From assembly GCA_963766345.1 (NCBI GenBank), contig CAVXZL010000011.1, positions 62,001-126,000 on the forward strand: 64,000 nucleotides of DNA, given 5' to 3'. The notes beneath the pieces were generated by a model that did no database searches, had not been told where the DNA came from, and was given only the letters and a program-made list of their open reading frames with translations. Within the stretch, counting starts at the first letter, position 1. Each line of letters opens with the position of its first letter. Origin of the DNA: DASVFB01 sp963766345 (GTDB lineage Bacteria; Actinomycetota; Thermoleophilia; Gaiellales; Gaiellaceae). Of this stretch, positions 56,167 through 64,000 are shown one piece after another. Both the position numbers and the translations under genes were made by a program.

Positions 56167-59100
56167 GTGTCAATCGAGACGAAAACGCTCCTCTTCAACG
56201 CGGTGCCGCTCTTTGCGATCGCCGTGGCGTACGGCGCCGTCTCGATCGCGATCGTTCCGACGCTCTGGCGGAACCGCAGACGTGCCACGGCCGGCGACCT
56301 CACCGTCGCGACGATCTTCCCTGCGATCGCGATCGTGGCGGCGATCTACGGCGTCGTCGTCGCCGGCAACGAGACGCCGGTTGCCGATGAGCTCTGGCTG
56401 TCGTTCGCGGCGATGCTCGTCGGGCTCCTTCCGGCGTTCGTCTTCCTGATCCGCGCGGCGCGCGCGGGCCTCGTCAGCGGCGGCGCGCGGGTGCTCGAGG
56501 CGGAAGCGCGCACGACCGAGCTCGACCGCGAGCTCACGGCCGTCACCGAGCTCGCCACCGCGCTCGTCCGCACGCAGACGATCGAAGGGGTCGGGAGGAC
56601 GATCATCGACGAGGCGGCGAAGGTGCTCGGCGTCGAGTTCGGCTCGCTCGTCCTCGTCGACGACGACCTGAGCGAGGCCACCGGCGTGATCGCGCGCCGC
56701 GACGGCGTCGACGTCCCCTGGGACGACGTGACGATCGACCTGCGCAACGAGCCTTCCGGCACCGCGCGCGCGGTATTCGACGGTGCGCCCTTCGCCGTCT
56801 ACGACGCGCCTGCCTCGCCGCTCGTCCACCGCAAGCTCGTCCAGCGCGCGCAGGTGCGCAGTGTCGCCTACGCGCCGCTTCTCGCCGAGGGTCGAGTGCT
56901 CGCGGTCGTCACGCTTGCGTGTGTCTCGAAGCAGCGCGCGTTCGGCGCGGACGATCTGCGCCTGCTCCAGTCGCTCGCGAACGAGGCGGCGCTCGCGCTC
57001 GACCGGCTCCGCTCGTCGGCCGCGCTAGCGAAGGCGCTCGAGCGGGAGCGGCTGATCTCGCGCATCGCGGCGAGGTTCCGCACGCAGCTCGACCTCGACA
57101 CCGTGCTGAGCGTCGCCGTCGAGGAAACGGGGCGGGCGCTCGGTGCGCAGCGGGCGTTCGTGCGGATCGGCAATCCGGACGAGCACATGCCAATCGCTGC
57201 GGAGTGGGTCGAGAGCGGGCTCGAGCGCCTCGACGTCGGCCTGCCGGTGCTGCCTGTCTCGAGCCTTGCGCTACGCGAACGGAGAACCGTCGCGATCGAC
57301 GACGTCGAGAACGATCCCGCGCTCGCCGCCTTCCCCGGCGGCCCCGAGGAGATGCGGGCGATCGGGACCCGTTCGGGACTTGCGACGCCGATCGTCGTGT
57401 TCGACGAGGTGATCGGTGTCTTCGCGCTGCACCGCACGACGGCCGGCCATTGGACTGCATCCGACGTCACCGTCGCCGAGGCCGTCGCCCGTGAAGCCGG
57501 CCTGGCCGTGCGCGTGGCGCGTCTCCTCAGCGAGCGCGAGGAGCAGGTGCGCCTCCAGAAGAGCCTGTTCGGCGCCGCGCAGAGCGTCACGTCCGAGCTC
57601 GAGGTCGAGACGGTGCTGCAGCGGCTCGTGGACGAGCTCGCCGCGCTGCTCGACCTCCACGCCGCGGACGTCTACCTCTACGACGAGCGCAGGGGAATGC
57701 TGCGCTGCGCGGCGGTGCACGGGCTGCCCATCGACCTCGTCGGCTTCGAGTTCCCGGCGGAGGAGGGCGCCGCTGCCGAGGCGGTCCGGCGCGGCAGTCC
57801 GGTCATCTCGAGCGGCGCCGAGGCGGCCGCCTCGATTCCGCACGACGCCTACGACGGGTTCACGAGCAGGATCTTCGCGCCGATCGTCGACTCGGGCGAG
57901 ACGCGCGGCGTGCTCGGCGCCGCGGCGCGCGAAGAGCGCCGGTTCGGCGAGCGCGACACCGACGTCATCGCAGCCTTCGCCTCGCTGGCGGCGCTCGCGT
58001 TGCGGAACGCCGAGACCTACGAGGAGCGCTCGCGGCAGGCGCGCGTGCAGCGCGGCTTCTCCAGCATCGCGACCGTCCTGGGCGAGCCGCTCTCGCTCAC
58101 CGCCACGCTCGATGCCGTCGCGCAGGCGGCGGCCGAGGCGCTCGGAGGCGACTTCACGGCGGTGCTCATGCCCCGGAGCGACGGCGAGCTCGAGCTGACC
58201 GGTGCGTTCGGACTGCCGGCCTCCTTTGCCGGCCGGCTCCGGGACGGTCTCCCGCCGGCCGCGCGCGTGCTGACGCTGTGCGCGGCGGAGGGCCGCGTCA
58301 TCGCGGCGCCGTCGCTCGCGGTAGACACGCGCTTCGGCCAGGAATGGACGACACTTGCCGCCGAGGCGGGTTGCAAGGCCCTGCTGGCGGTGCCGCTCGA
58401 GTCACGACGCTCCGAGCGCCACGGCGTCGTCCTCGTCTGCTTCGCCGAGGAGCGCCGCTTTGTCGACGACGACCTCGAGCTCGCCCGGCAGCTCACGCAT
58501 GTCGCGCGCGGCGCCCTCGGCCGCAGCGACCTCTACGAATCGGAGCGGAGCGCACGCGCGCTTGCGCAGCAGCTCGCACGCACGGGCAGCCTGCTCGCAA
58601 CCGAGCTCGACCCCGACACCGTCCTCGAGGAGGTCGTCCAGCACGCGCCGCCGCTGCTCGGCGCCGATGCGTGCGCCATCCGCATCCTCGAAGGCGACGA
58701 GCTCGTGCTCACGGCCGCGAGCGGCGAGGGCGTGGAGGAGCTCGTCGGGACGCGCCTGTCGGTCACGAGCCGCCTCGTCGGCGACGTCTACCAGTCGCAG
58801 ACGTCGGCGGTCCTGTCGGATGCATCCGAGGGCCCGCGACACGCCGAGGCGGATCCCGTCATCGCGTCGGGCTTTTACGCGTACCTCGGCGTCCCGCTCG
58901 TCGGCCCGGAGGGAACGGTGCACGGCGTGCTGTCGGTCTACTCGCGGCGCGCGCGCACGTGGCGGAAGGACGAGATCGAGGCGCTCGAGGCGCTCGCGGC
59001 GAACACGTCCGCGGCGCTCTCGAACGCGGAGCTCTTCACGTCGGTCGCCGTCGACCGTGAGCGCAGCTACGCGATCCTCGCGAACATCGCCGACGGCATC

Positions 59101-60120
59101 GTCGCCGTCGACAGGGACTCGCACGTCGTCCTCTGGAACGCGGCCGCCGAGCGGATCACCGGCGTCCGCGGCGCCGACGCGCTCGGCCGCACCGTCGAGG
59201 ACGTCCTGCACCGGAGCCTCTCGGTCGCAGGCGGCCAGCCCCGGCGGCTCGTCCCGATCCAGCGCGGTACGGAAGAGGTCTGGCTCTCGGTCACCGAGGC
59301 GGTGATGCGCGATCCCGCGAGTGCCGTGTCGGGCCGGATCTTCGCGTTCCGCGACATCTCGTCCGAGCGGCTGGTCGAGGAGATGAAGAGCGAGTTCGTC
59401 GCAACGGTGTCGCACGAGCTGCGCAGTCCGCTCACGTCGATCTACGGCTTCGCCGAGACACTCCTGCGCGAGGACGTGCTCTTCGGCGAGGAGGAGCGGC
59501 GTACGTTCCTGCGCTACATCGCGTCGGAGTCGGAGCGGCTGACGTCGATCGTCGACGCGCTCCTGAACGTCGCGCGCCTCGACACCGGCGACTTGCAGGT
59601 CGACCTCGCGCCGACCGACGTCGGGTCGGTCGTCTCGGAGGTCGTCGGCGGCGTCCAGGATCCGACCGCGAACGGCCACCAGTTCGTGCTCGACCTGCCC
59701 GACGCGCCGCTGTCCGTCCAGGCCGACGCGGACAAGCTGCGCCAGGTGCTGTCGGCGCTCGTCGACAACGCCGTGAAGTTCTCGCCCTACGGGGGAACCG
59801 TCACGGTCGTCGCCCGCCGCACGGAGAATGCCGTCGAGCTGTCCGTCGAAGACGAGGGAGTCGGCATTCCACAGTCCGAGCAGGAACTGATCTTCAGCAA
59901 GTTCTACCGAGGCGGCGACACGTCTTCGGGAACGGGCCTCGGCCTGTTCATCGCGCGCGGGCTCGTCTCGAAGATGGGCGGGCACATGAGCGTTCAGTCC
60001 GAGGAGGGCAAGGGCTCTCAGTTCACGTTCGAGCTCCCGCTCGCGGCGGCAGCGGCAACCGGAGGTTCGGGCGGAAGCGCCACGGGTATAGCGACGGGGT
60101 CGCGAGGGGAGGGTTCTTGA
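56167..60120 (+). CDS. Membrane hybrid-sensing histidine kinase with five GAF domains and a PAS domain
   Basis: This 1317-aa kinase begins (GTG 56167) with three membrane helices (residues about 7-34, 48-67, 75-101), then five tandem GAF domains at roughly 120-280, 290-455, 465-615, 620-790 and 800-960, a PAS domain at about 970-1075 (ILANIADGIVAVDRDSHVVL), HisKA with phospho-acceptor His1083 (VATVSHELRSPLTSIYGFAE) and a HATPase domain (DNAVKFSPYG; GVGIPQSEQELIFSKFYRGG; GTGLGLFIARGL). It phosphorylates the receiver protein encoded next, whose TTG start overlaps its stop by 4 bp. The signals bound by the GAF domains are unknown. Confidence 0.92.
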   Translation: MSIETKTLLFNAVPLFAIAVAYGAVSIAIVPTLWRNRRRATAGDLTVATIFPAIAIVAAIYGVVVAGNETPVADELWLSFAAMLVGLLPAFVFLIRAARAGLVSGGARVLEAEARTTELDRELTAVTELATALVRTQTIEGVGRTIIDEAAKVLGVEFGSLVLVDDDLSEATGVIARRDGVDVPWDDVTIDLRNEPSGTARAVFDGAPFAVYDAPASPLVHRKLVQRAQVRSVAYAPLLAEGRVLAVVTLACVSKQRAFGADDLRLLQSLANEAALALDRLRSSAALAKALERERLISRIAARFRTQLDLDTVLSVAVEETGRALGAQRAFVRIGNPDEHMPIAAEWVESGLERLDVGLPVLPVSSLALRERRTVAIDDVENDPALAAFPGGPEEMRAIGTRSGLATPIVVFDEVIGVFALHRTTAGHWTASDVTVAEAVAREAGLAVRVARLLSEREEQVRLQKSLFGAAQSVTSELEVETVLQRLVDELAALLDLHAADVYLYDERRGMLRCAAVHGLPIDLVGFEFPAEEGAAAEAVRRGSPVISSGAEAAASIPHDAYDGFTSRIFAPIVDSGETRGVLGAAAREERRFGERDTDVIAAFASLAALALRNAETYEERSRQARVQRGFSSIATVLGEPLSLTATLDAVAQAAAEALGGDFTAVLMPRSDGELELTGAFGLPASFAGRLRDGLPPAARVLTLCAAEGRVIAAPSLAVDTRFGQEWTTLAAEAGCKALLAVPLESRRSERHGVVLVCFAEERRFVDDDLELARQLTHVARGALGRSDLYESERSARALAQQLARTGSLLATELDPDTVLEEVVQHAPPLLGADACAIRILEGDELVLTAASGEGVEELVGTRLSVTSRLVGDVYQSQTSAVLSDASEGPRHAEADPVIASGFYAYLGVPLVGPEGTVHGVLSVYSRRARTWRKDEIEALEALAANTSAALSNAELFTSVAVDRERSYAILANIADGIVAVDRDSHVVLWNAAAERITGVRGADALGRTVEDVLHRSLSVAGGQPRRLVPIQRGTEEVWLSVTEAVMRDPASAVSGRIFAFRDISSERLVEEMKSEFVATVSHELRSPLTSIYGFAETLLREDVLFGEEERRTFLRYIASESERLTSIVDALLNVARLDTGDLQVDLAPTDVGSVVSEVVGGVQDPTANGHQFVLDLPDAPLSVQADADKLRQVLSALVDNAVKFSPYGGTVTVVARRTENAVELSVEDEGVGIPQSEQELIFSKFYRGGDTSSGTGLGLFIARGLVSKMGGHMSVQSEEGKGSQFTFELPLAAAAATGGSGGSATGIATGSRGEGS

Positions 60121-60554
60121 CACGTGTGCTGGTGATCGACGACGAGGCTCCGATCCGGCTTCTCTGCCGGGTCAACCTCGAGGCCGAGAAGATGGAGGTG
60201 GTCGAGGCCAAGGACGGGCCGACCGGGCTCGAGGAGGCGAAGCGGACGGATCCGGACGTCATCCTCCTCGACGTGATGATGCCGATGCTCGACGGGTGGC
60301 GCGTCGCAGAGCACCTGCTCGACGACCCGAAGACGAAGGACATCCCGATCATCTTCCTCACGGCACGCGCCGAGTTCCGCGACCGCGCGCGGGGGCTCGA
60401 CATCGGCGGCATCGACTACGTGACGAAGCCGTTCAACCCGCTCGAGCTCGCGTCGCTCGTCAGGAACCTGCTCGACCGCATCGAGCGCGGCGAGCGCGAC
60501 GATCTCCGCAAGGAGAAGCTCGGCGAGCTGCGCGCGCTGATGGAGAGCGAATAG
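60117..60554 (+). CDS. Single-domain response regulator
   Basis: This 145-aa protein is a CheY-like receiver: acidic pocket VIDDE, phospho-acceptor Asp52 in VILLDVMMPMLDGW, Thr in IFLTARAEFRD and the Lys in YVTKPFNPLEL. After the receiver only a short charged helix remains (RIERGERDDLRKEKLGELR), so there is no DNA-binding output; it likely acts by protein contact or in a phosphorelay. The TTG start overlaps the kinase stop (TTGA). GTG 60123 is an alternative. A terminator follows. Confidence 0.92.
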   Translation: MTRVLVIDDEAPIRLLCRVNLEAEKMEVVEAKDGPTGLEEAKRTDPDVILLDVMMPMLDGWRVAEHLLDDPKTKDIPIIFLTARAEFRDRARGLDIGGIDYVTKPFNPLELASLVRNLLDRIERGERDDLRKEKLGELRALMESE

Positions 60555-60557
60555 CCG

Positions 60558-60580
60558 CGCGAAGTGCTGCGCACTTCGCG
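60558..60580 (+). terminator. Hairpin after the response regulator
   Basis: CGCGAAGTGC (60558-60567), loop TGC, GCACTTCGCG (60571-60580): a perfect 10-bp stem 4 bp after the stop codon (60552-60554). No T tract. Confidence 0.6.
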
Positions 60581-60598
60581 TCCGTACACTCTCCGGAA

Positions 60599-60672
60599 CG
60601 GGACGTAGCTCAGCCTGGTAGAGCGCCGCGTTTGGGACGCGGAAGTCGTCGGTTCGAATCCGGCCGTCCCGA
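60599..60672 (+). tRNA. tRNA-Pro(TGG)
   Basis: All four stems fold: acceptor CGGGACG/CGTCCCG, D stem GCTC/GAGC, anticodon stem CCGCG/CGCGG with loop TTTGGGA (anticodon TGG), T stem GTCGG/CCGGC with TTCGAAT. It is 74 nt including discriminator A; CCA is not encoded. TACACT (60584-60589) 9 nt upstream is a likely -10 box. Confidence 0.96.
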
Positions 60673-60740
60673 TCGCAGAGTTGGTGACTGCGTTGGTGAC
60701 GGAGTTTCGTGAAGGCTTGCGCAGGAAAGGCAGGTCGGAG

Positions 60741-61619
60741 ATGACGTCACCGCCCCCAGGACCGCCGCCGGACGACCCGACCGTCGTCACTCCCGCCGAC
60801 CGGCGCCGCGAGTACGTCGAGGAGGAGGTCGCCGGGCCCACGCCCGTCGTACGGCCGTACCCCTGGTGGCTCTGGGTGCTCGCCGGGATCTGCCTTGCGC
60901 TCGCGGTTCTGTTCGGCGTCCTCTGGCTGATGGAGCGGAACAACACGAAGGACGTTCCGTCGCTCGTCGGCCTGAGCGCGGCGCAGGCACGTGACAAGGC
61001 GTCGTCCGACGGCTTCACGCTCGAGACCCTGTCGCGGCCGTCCGGCCAGCCGTCCGGCACGGTCATCGACCAGGCGCCGCAGGCCGGCGCCGGCCTCGAG
61101 AAGAACGCGCAGGTGATGGCGGTCGTCTCGGCGGGGCAGGCGCAGGTGACGGTGCCGAAGCTGATCGGCAGCACGGCCACGGCGGCCGAGCAGCTGCTCC
61201 AGTCGCAGGGGCTGCAGGCGAACCAGCGCACGGTCGACTCGACGAAGCCGAAGGGGATCGTCGTCGCGCAGGATCCGGCCGAGGGGGCGAAGGTCGCAAA
61301 GGGCACGAGCGTAGGGCTCGCGGTCTCGAGCGGCAACGGGACGGTCAAGGTGCCGGCGGTGCAGGGCACGAACCAGGCCGACGCGGTTGCGGCGATCACG
61401 AAGGCGGGTCTCGTTCCGATCGTCATCCAGGTGCCGTCGCAGCAGGCCGAGGGCAACGTGATCGCGCAGGATCCGGCGGCGAACCAGCAGGTGCGCGCGG
61501 GCTCGAAGGTGAGGATCAACGTCTCGGGCGGCCCGGCTTCGACGCAGACGCAGACGGTCACGACGTCGGAGACGCAGACGGAGACGACGGCGACCACCGT
61601 CACGACGACGACGCGTTAG
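60741..61619 (+). CDS. Membrane protein with three PASTA domains
   Basis: This 292-aa protein has a Pro-rich cytoplasmic start (TSPPPGPPPDDPTVV), one membrane helix (WLWVLAGICLALAVLFGVLW) and three external PASTA domains of about 65 aa (DVPSLVGLSAAQARD, TVPKLIGSTATAAEQLL, KVPAVQGTNQADAVAAI), ending in a Thr-rich tail. PASTA domains bind peptidoglycan fragments or lipid II. Unlike PknB it has no kinase domain, so it is a stand-alone PASTA protein. AGGAAAGG is 10 nt before ATG 60741. It may be a cell-wall sensor or a structural partner. Confidence 0.85.
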   Translation: MTSPPPGPPPDDPTVVTPADRRREYVEEEVAGPTPVVRPYPWWLWVLAGICLALAVLFGVLWLMERNNTKDVPSLVGLSAAQARDKASSDGFTLETLSRPSGQPSGTVIDQAPQAGAGLEKNAQVMAVVSAGQAQVTVPKLIGSTATAAEQLLQSQGLQANQRTVDSTKPKGIVVAQDPAEGAKVAKGTSVGLAVSSGNGTVKVPAVQGTNQADAVAAITKAGLVPIVIQVPSQQAEGNVIAQDPAANQQVRAGSKVRINVSGGPASTQTQTVTTSETQTETTATTVTTTTR

Positions 61620-61644
61620 CGGCCCGGTTTAGGCTCCCGCGCGG

Positions 61645-62353
61645 GTGCGGGTGCGCGATCTCAACTGGATGCAGCTCGAGGAGTACCTCGAGCGCGACGA
61701 CCGCATCGTGCTGCCCGTCGGCTCGACCGAGCAGCACGCGTACCTGTCGCTCGAGACCGACAACGTCCTCGCCGAGCGCATCGCGTTCGAGGCCGCGGAG
61801 CCGCTCGGCGTGCCGGTGCTGCCGGCGCTCGCCTACGGATTGACGCCGTCGTTCGCCGCGTATCCCGGCTCGGTCACGCTGCGCGTCGAGACGTACGTGC
61901 GCGTGATCGCCGAGCTGCTCGACTCGCTCGCGTCCCAGGGCTTCCGCCGGATCCTGGTCGTCAACGGCCACGGCGGCAACACGCCCGCGCGCTCGCGCGT
62001 CGTCGAGTGGAACGGCGCGGAGCCGGACGCGGAGGCGATCTGGCACGACTGGTGGAGCTCGCCCGAGGTCGCGGCGGTTGCGAGTTCGTTCGACCCCGTC
62101 TGGTCGCACGCCTCGTGGTCGGAGAACTTCCCGTGGACGCGCCTCGACGGCGTCGAGTTGCCCGCGGAGCCGAAGGAGCCGCGTCCCGCTGCCGCTGCCG
62201 CCGAGCCCGGCCGCGACACGGCGCGTCGCCGGCGACGGCTCGTTCGGCGGTCGCTACGAGCGTCCGGACGAGGAGGTGCTCGAGGTCTGGCGCGCGGGCG
62301 TCGAAGGCGTACGCGCACTGCTCGAGAGCGGCTGGACTCGTTCCTCCTCCTGA
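61645..62353 (+). pseudogene. Creatininase-family amidohydrolase, single-base frameshift
   Basis: The frame from GTG 61645 encodes RDLNWMQLEEYLERDD, VLPVGSTEQHAYLSLETD (metal Glu-His), and LVVNGHGGNTPARS, all diagnostic of the creatininase family (metal-dependent amidohydrolases such as creatininase and MftE-like proteins). At about 62180-62183 the protein jumps frame: removing one base restores VPLPLPPSPAATRRVAGDGSFGG and then RYERPDEEVLEVWRAGVEG, for 235 aa in total. The 3' end runs 100 bp antisense into the CtaG-like gene. A consensus indel in a GC-rich run is plausible. Confidence 0.7.
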
Positions 62354-63036
62354 AGGAAGCGCACGAAGTAGAAGACGAACGCGGCGAAGAAGACGAGCGC
62401 CTGCTCGCCGGCCATCGTCGTCCCGGCGATCTCCTGGTCGAGGATGTGCGACAGCCCCCAGACGGTCGGCCGCGCCTCGTAAAACGAGTACACGGTGTCG
62501 GGCAGCAGAGCGAGCAGCAGGCCGAGCGGGCTCGCGAGCACGAACGCGCAGAAGAGGTATGCCGCCTTGATCCCGGAGCTTTCACGCCCGTGGATCACCG
62601 GCCACCACATCGCAAAGCCCGCGACGAGGTACGTCAGGTGCTCGACATGCAGGACCGTGTGCGGGTTGCGCAGTGCGAAGTCGTACGCGGGCGGCAGGTG
62701 CCACGCGAAGTAGGTCCCGAGCCAGACGAGCAGCGCCGGGATCATCGGTATTCGCACACGACGCCCGATCTCCGCCGGCACCGCGATCACGAGCAGCGCC
62801 GGGATCCACTCGGCGACGGCGACGTTCTGCAGGAAGTGCGCGGTCAGCAGCCTGCTGAGCGCGAGCGTCTCGAGCGGCGTCGCGAACACGGCGACGAGGA
62901 GCAGCATCGCGCCGACGAAGCACGCAACCTGATACGGCTCGATCCGCCTGCGCCGAACGAGGAGGTAGTACGCGAGCGACAGCGCCGGCACGAGCGCGAA
63001 GGCGTCCGACTCCGTGGGCCAGGCGTACGGATCCAC
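62254..63036 (-). CDS. CtaG-like cytochrome c oxidase assembly membrane protein
   Basis: This 260-aa polytopic protein has about seven membrane segments (FALVPALSLAYYLL; VACFVGAMLLLVAVFATPL; LTAHFLQNVAVAEWIPALLV; IPALLVWLGTYFAWHLPPAYD; VEHLTYLVAGFAMWWPVI; YLFCAFVLASPLGLLLALLP; GEQALVFFAAFVFYFVRFL). Conserved His-rich helices (TAHFLQN, HVEHLTYL) are typical of the caa3_CtaG family, thought to deliver copper to cytochrome oxidase. The last 34 residues are low complexity and antisense to the creatininase gene. GTG 63036 is 7 nt after TAGGCT. Confidence 0.78.
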   Translation of the reverse strand: MDPYAWPTESDAFALVPALSLAYYLLVRRRRIEPYQVACFVGAMLLLVAVFATPLETLALSRLLTAHFLQNVAVAEWIPALLVIAVPAEIGRRVRIPMIPALLVWLGTYFAWHLPPAYDFALRNPHTVLHVEHLTYLVAGFAMWWPVIHGRESSGIKAAYLFCAFVLASPLGLLLALLPDTVYSFYEARPTVWGLSHILDQEIAGTTMAGEQALVFFAAFVFYFVRFLQEEERVQPLSSSARTPSTPARQTSSTSSSGRS

Positions 63037-63042
63037 CGCGGC

Positions 63043-63049
63043 TAGCCTA
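63043..63049. promoter_or_regulatory. Overlapping -10 boxes of CtaG-like gene and tRNA-Gly
   Basis: On plus, TAGCCT (63043-63048) lies 9 nt before tRNA-Gly, the same distance as at tRNA-Pro; on minus, TAGGCT (63044-63049) lies 7 nt before GTG 63036. The two hexamers share five bases. Confidence 0.5.
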
Positions 63050-63057
63050 TGCCCAGT

Positions 63058-63128
63058 GCGGGCGTAGCTCAGTGGTAGAGCGCCAGGTTTCCACCCTGGA
63101 TATGCGGGTTCGATTCCCGCCGCCCGCT
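63058..63128 (+). tRNA. tRNA-Gly(TCC)
   Basis: Acceptor GCGGGCG/CGCCCGC, D stem GCTC/GAGC, anticodon stem CCAGG/CCTGG with loop TTTCCAC (anticodon TCC), T stem GCGGG/CCCGC with TTCGATT, discriminator T. It is 71 nt with a 4-nt variable loop; CCA is not encoded. Confidence 0.95.
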
Positions 63129-63166
63129 CTCTGGTGCACGCGTGTTTCGCGCGAAGAGGAGTCCTG

Positions 63167-63172
63167 TAGGGT
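63167..63172 (+). promoter_or_regulatory. -10 box of the M55 gene, leaderless spacing
   Basis: TAGGGT followed by 6 nt and ATG 63179. It lies 39 bp after tRNA-Gly. Confidence 0.45.
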
Positions 63173-63178
63173 CGGCCG

Positions 63179-64000
63179 ATGCTCGTCGCGGTGAGCGTCG
63201 ACATGGAAGGCGCGTCGCAGCTCGGCAGTGTGCGCGAGATCTGGGGCGGCCTGCCCGAGTACTGGGAGACCGGCAAGCCGCGGCTCGAGGCGGACGTCAC
63301 CGCCGCGTGCGAAGGGCTCCTCGCCGGCGGCGCATCGGAGCTCGTCGTCCTCGACAACCACGGTGGGAACACGGTCAATGTCTCGCCGGAGGCGTTGCCG
63401 GAGGGGGCCCGACTCGAGACGTGGCGGGACTTCGACCTTCACGACCACGGAGTCGACGCGATGTTCCAGGTCGGCTACCACGCGCGCGGCGGAGTCGACG
63501 GGTTCCTGTCGCACACCTACGTTCCTGGGCTGCGGCTCCGCGCCGGCGGTGAGCTGATCTCGGAGAGCCACGGCCGAGCTTGGGCGTCCGGCCTGCCGCT
63601 CCTCGGCATCACCGGCAACGATCTCCACCAAGCGACCCTCGGTTCGTTGGCCGCGACCCCGTATCTCGTCGTCCAGAGATCGCTGGGGCGCGACGCGATG
63701 CAGCCCGTCTTCAACTCCGAGGAGGGCGTCGACGCGATCCGCAGCTTTGCTCTGCAATGCGTCCGCGACGCCGCATCGGCGCCGCCTGTTGCCCAGCCGA
63801 TCGACGTGACGTTCGAGGCGAGCATGCCGAACGGCGGCGACGTGATCGATCAGATGACCGGCGCCGGTTGGGAGCAGGCCGGCGAGGTCGAGTTCATGGC
63901 GCACCTGGAGACGTGGCAAGAGGCTCGAGAGCTGCTCGCCGCGGCTATGAATGCCGCGCTCGTCCCCCTGATGCCCTACTGGGTTGGAAGCTTCGACAGC
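63179..64000 (+). CDS. M55-family D-aminopeptidase (DppA-like), 3' end cut by window
   Basis: The frame is open to the last base (274 codons visible). It begins MLVAVSVDMEGASQLGSVRE, with the Asp-x-Glu metal ligands of the DppA family, then VVLDNHGGNTVNV (the family's D-x-H-G block) and QVGYHARGGVDGFLSHTY with the conserved His. LPLLGITGNDLHQA follows. These decameric zinc enzymes hydrolyse D-amino-acid peptides, possibly from peptidoglycan. The end, probably within a few dozen residues, is outside the window. Confidence 0.9.
   Translation, partial: MLVAVSVDMEGASQLGSVREIWGGLPEYWETGKPRLEADVTAACEGLLAGGASELVVLDNHGGNTVNVSPEALPEGARLETWRDFDLHDHGVDAMFQVGYHARGGVDGFLSHTYVPGLRLRAGGELISESHGRAWASGLPLLGITGNDLHQATLGSLAATPYLVVQRSLGRDAMQPVFNSEEGVDAIRSFALQCVRDAASAPPVAQPIDVTFEASMPNGGDVIDQMTGAGWEQAGEVEFMAHLETWQEARELLAAAMNAALVPLMPYWVGSFDS

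Noticed and set aside
1..64000. CRISPR arrays, insertion sequences, prophage or rRNA genes
   Set aside because: No spaced direct repeats, transposase or integrase motifs, or rRNA sequence were seen on either strand.

Overview
This is a very GC-rich window (about 70% GC by eye) with densely packed genes, typically actinobacterial. Gene content (FabI, split guaB-guaA, IspH, GlmM-GlmS, PASTA protein, actinobacterial small-domain families, LuxR-LAL regulator) and TAnnnT boxes 5-8 nt upstream of many start codons fit an uncultured-type high-GC actinobacterium. A Thermoleophilia (Gaiella/Solirubrobacter-like) origin is my best guess, not proven. There is no prophage, insertion sequence, CRISPR array or rRNA operon. 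Three genes are broken by single-base indels and would be full length if one base were restored, so the sequence probably carries a few assembly or consensus errors.

Layout. 1-4780: 3' end of a D,D-carboxypeptidase, a PfkB sugar kinase, then guaB and guaA. 4704-7451: an orphan Phd/YefM antitoxin, nitroreductase, uracil-DNA-glycosylase-like protein and MFS transporter. 7517-11781: rplM-rpsI, then glmM-glmS (UDP-GlcNAc synthesis). 11768-18154: a TlpA-like thioredoxin divergent from a three-gene operon of a TPP enzyme, an enolase-superfamily enzyme and a giant FAD/Fe-S oxidase. 18134-24230: HAD dehalogenase, a metal permease-YHS protein (frameshifted), arfB divergent from the acpS-nnr-alr operon, and a methyltransferase. 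24221-33826: broken lipoprotein, SDR, a 1136-aa secreted subtilase, fabI, a Vgb-like propeller with a FIMAH-like tail, a DUF4239-type membrane protein and fabF. 33933-42324: secreted M1-type peptidase divergent from a LuxR-LAL regulator, DUF4242 protein plus secreted vanadium haloperoxidase, NHL lipoprotein and DUF2269 protein. 42356-46007: membrane glycosyltransferase-like protein, a peroxiredoxin whose peroxidatic codon is TGA, and an ECF sigma factor with a membrane beta-propeller partner. 46059-51768: YbdK ligase, RidA, serine hydrolase, sarcosine-oxidase-like enzyme, cNMP protein, lipid kinase, a 48-aa ORF, DUF2231 and thioredoxin. 51852-64000: ileS, ispH, a five-GAF histidine kinase with its receiver protein, tRNA-Pro, PASTA protein, creatininase (frameshifted), CtaG-like protein, tRNA-Gly and an M55 aminopeptidase cut by the window end.

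The most notable item is the peroxiredoxin at 43858-44322. It reads through as one 154-residue protein only if an in-frame TGA is decoded. That TGA is codon 45, exactly the peroxidatic position, the protein has no cysteine at all, and a bacterial-SECIS-like hairpin follows 14 nt downstream. This strongly suggests a selenocysteine peroxiredoxin that standard gene calling would miss. The second theme is initiation: many genes look leaderless, and two well-conserved genes (fabI, ridA) appear to begin with ATC placed 6 nt after a -10-like hexamer, while a UDG-like gene appears to begin with CTG behind a perfect Shine-Dalgarno sequence. Several divergent gene pairs share overlapping or mutually facing -10 boxes.
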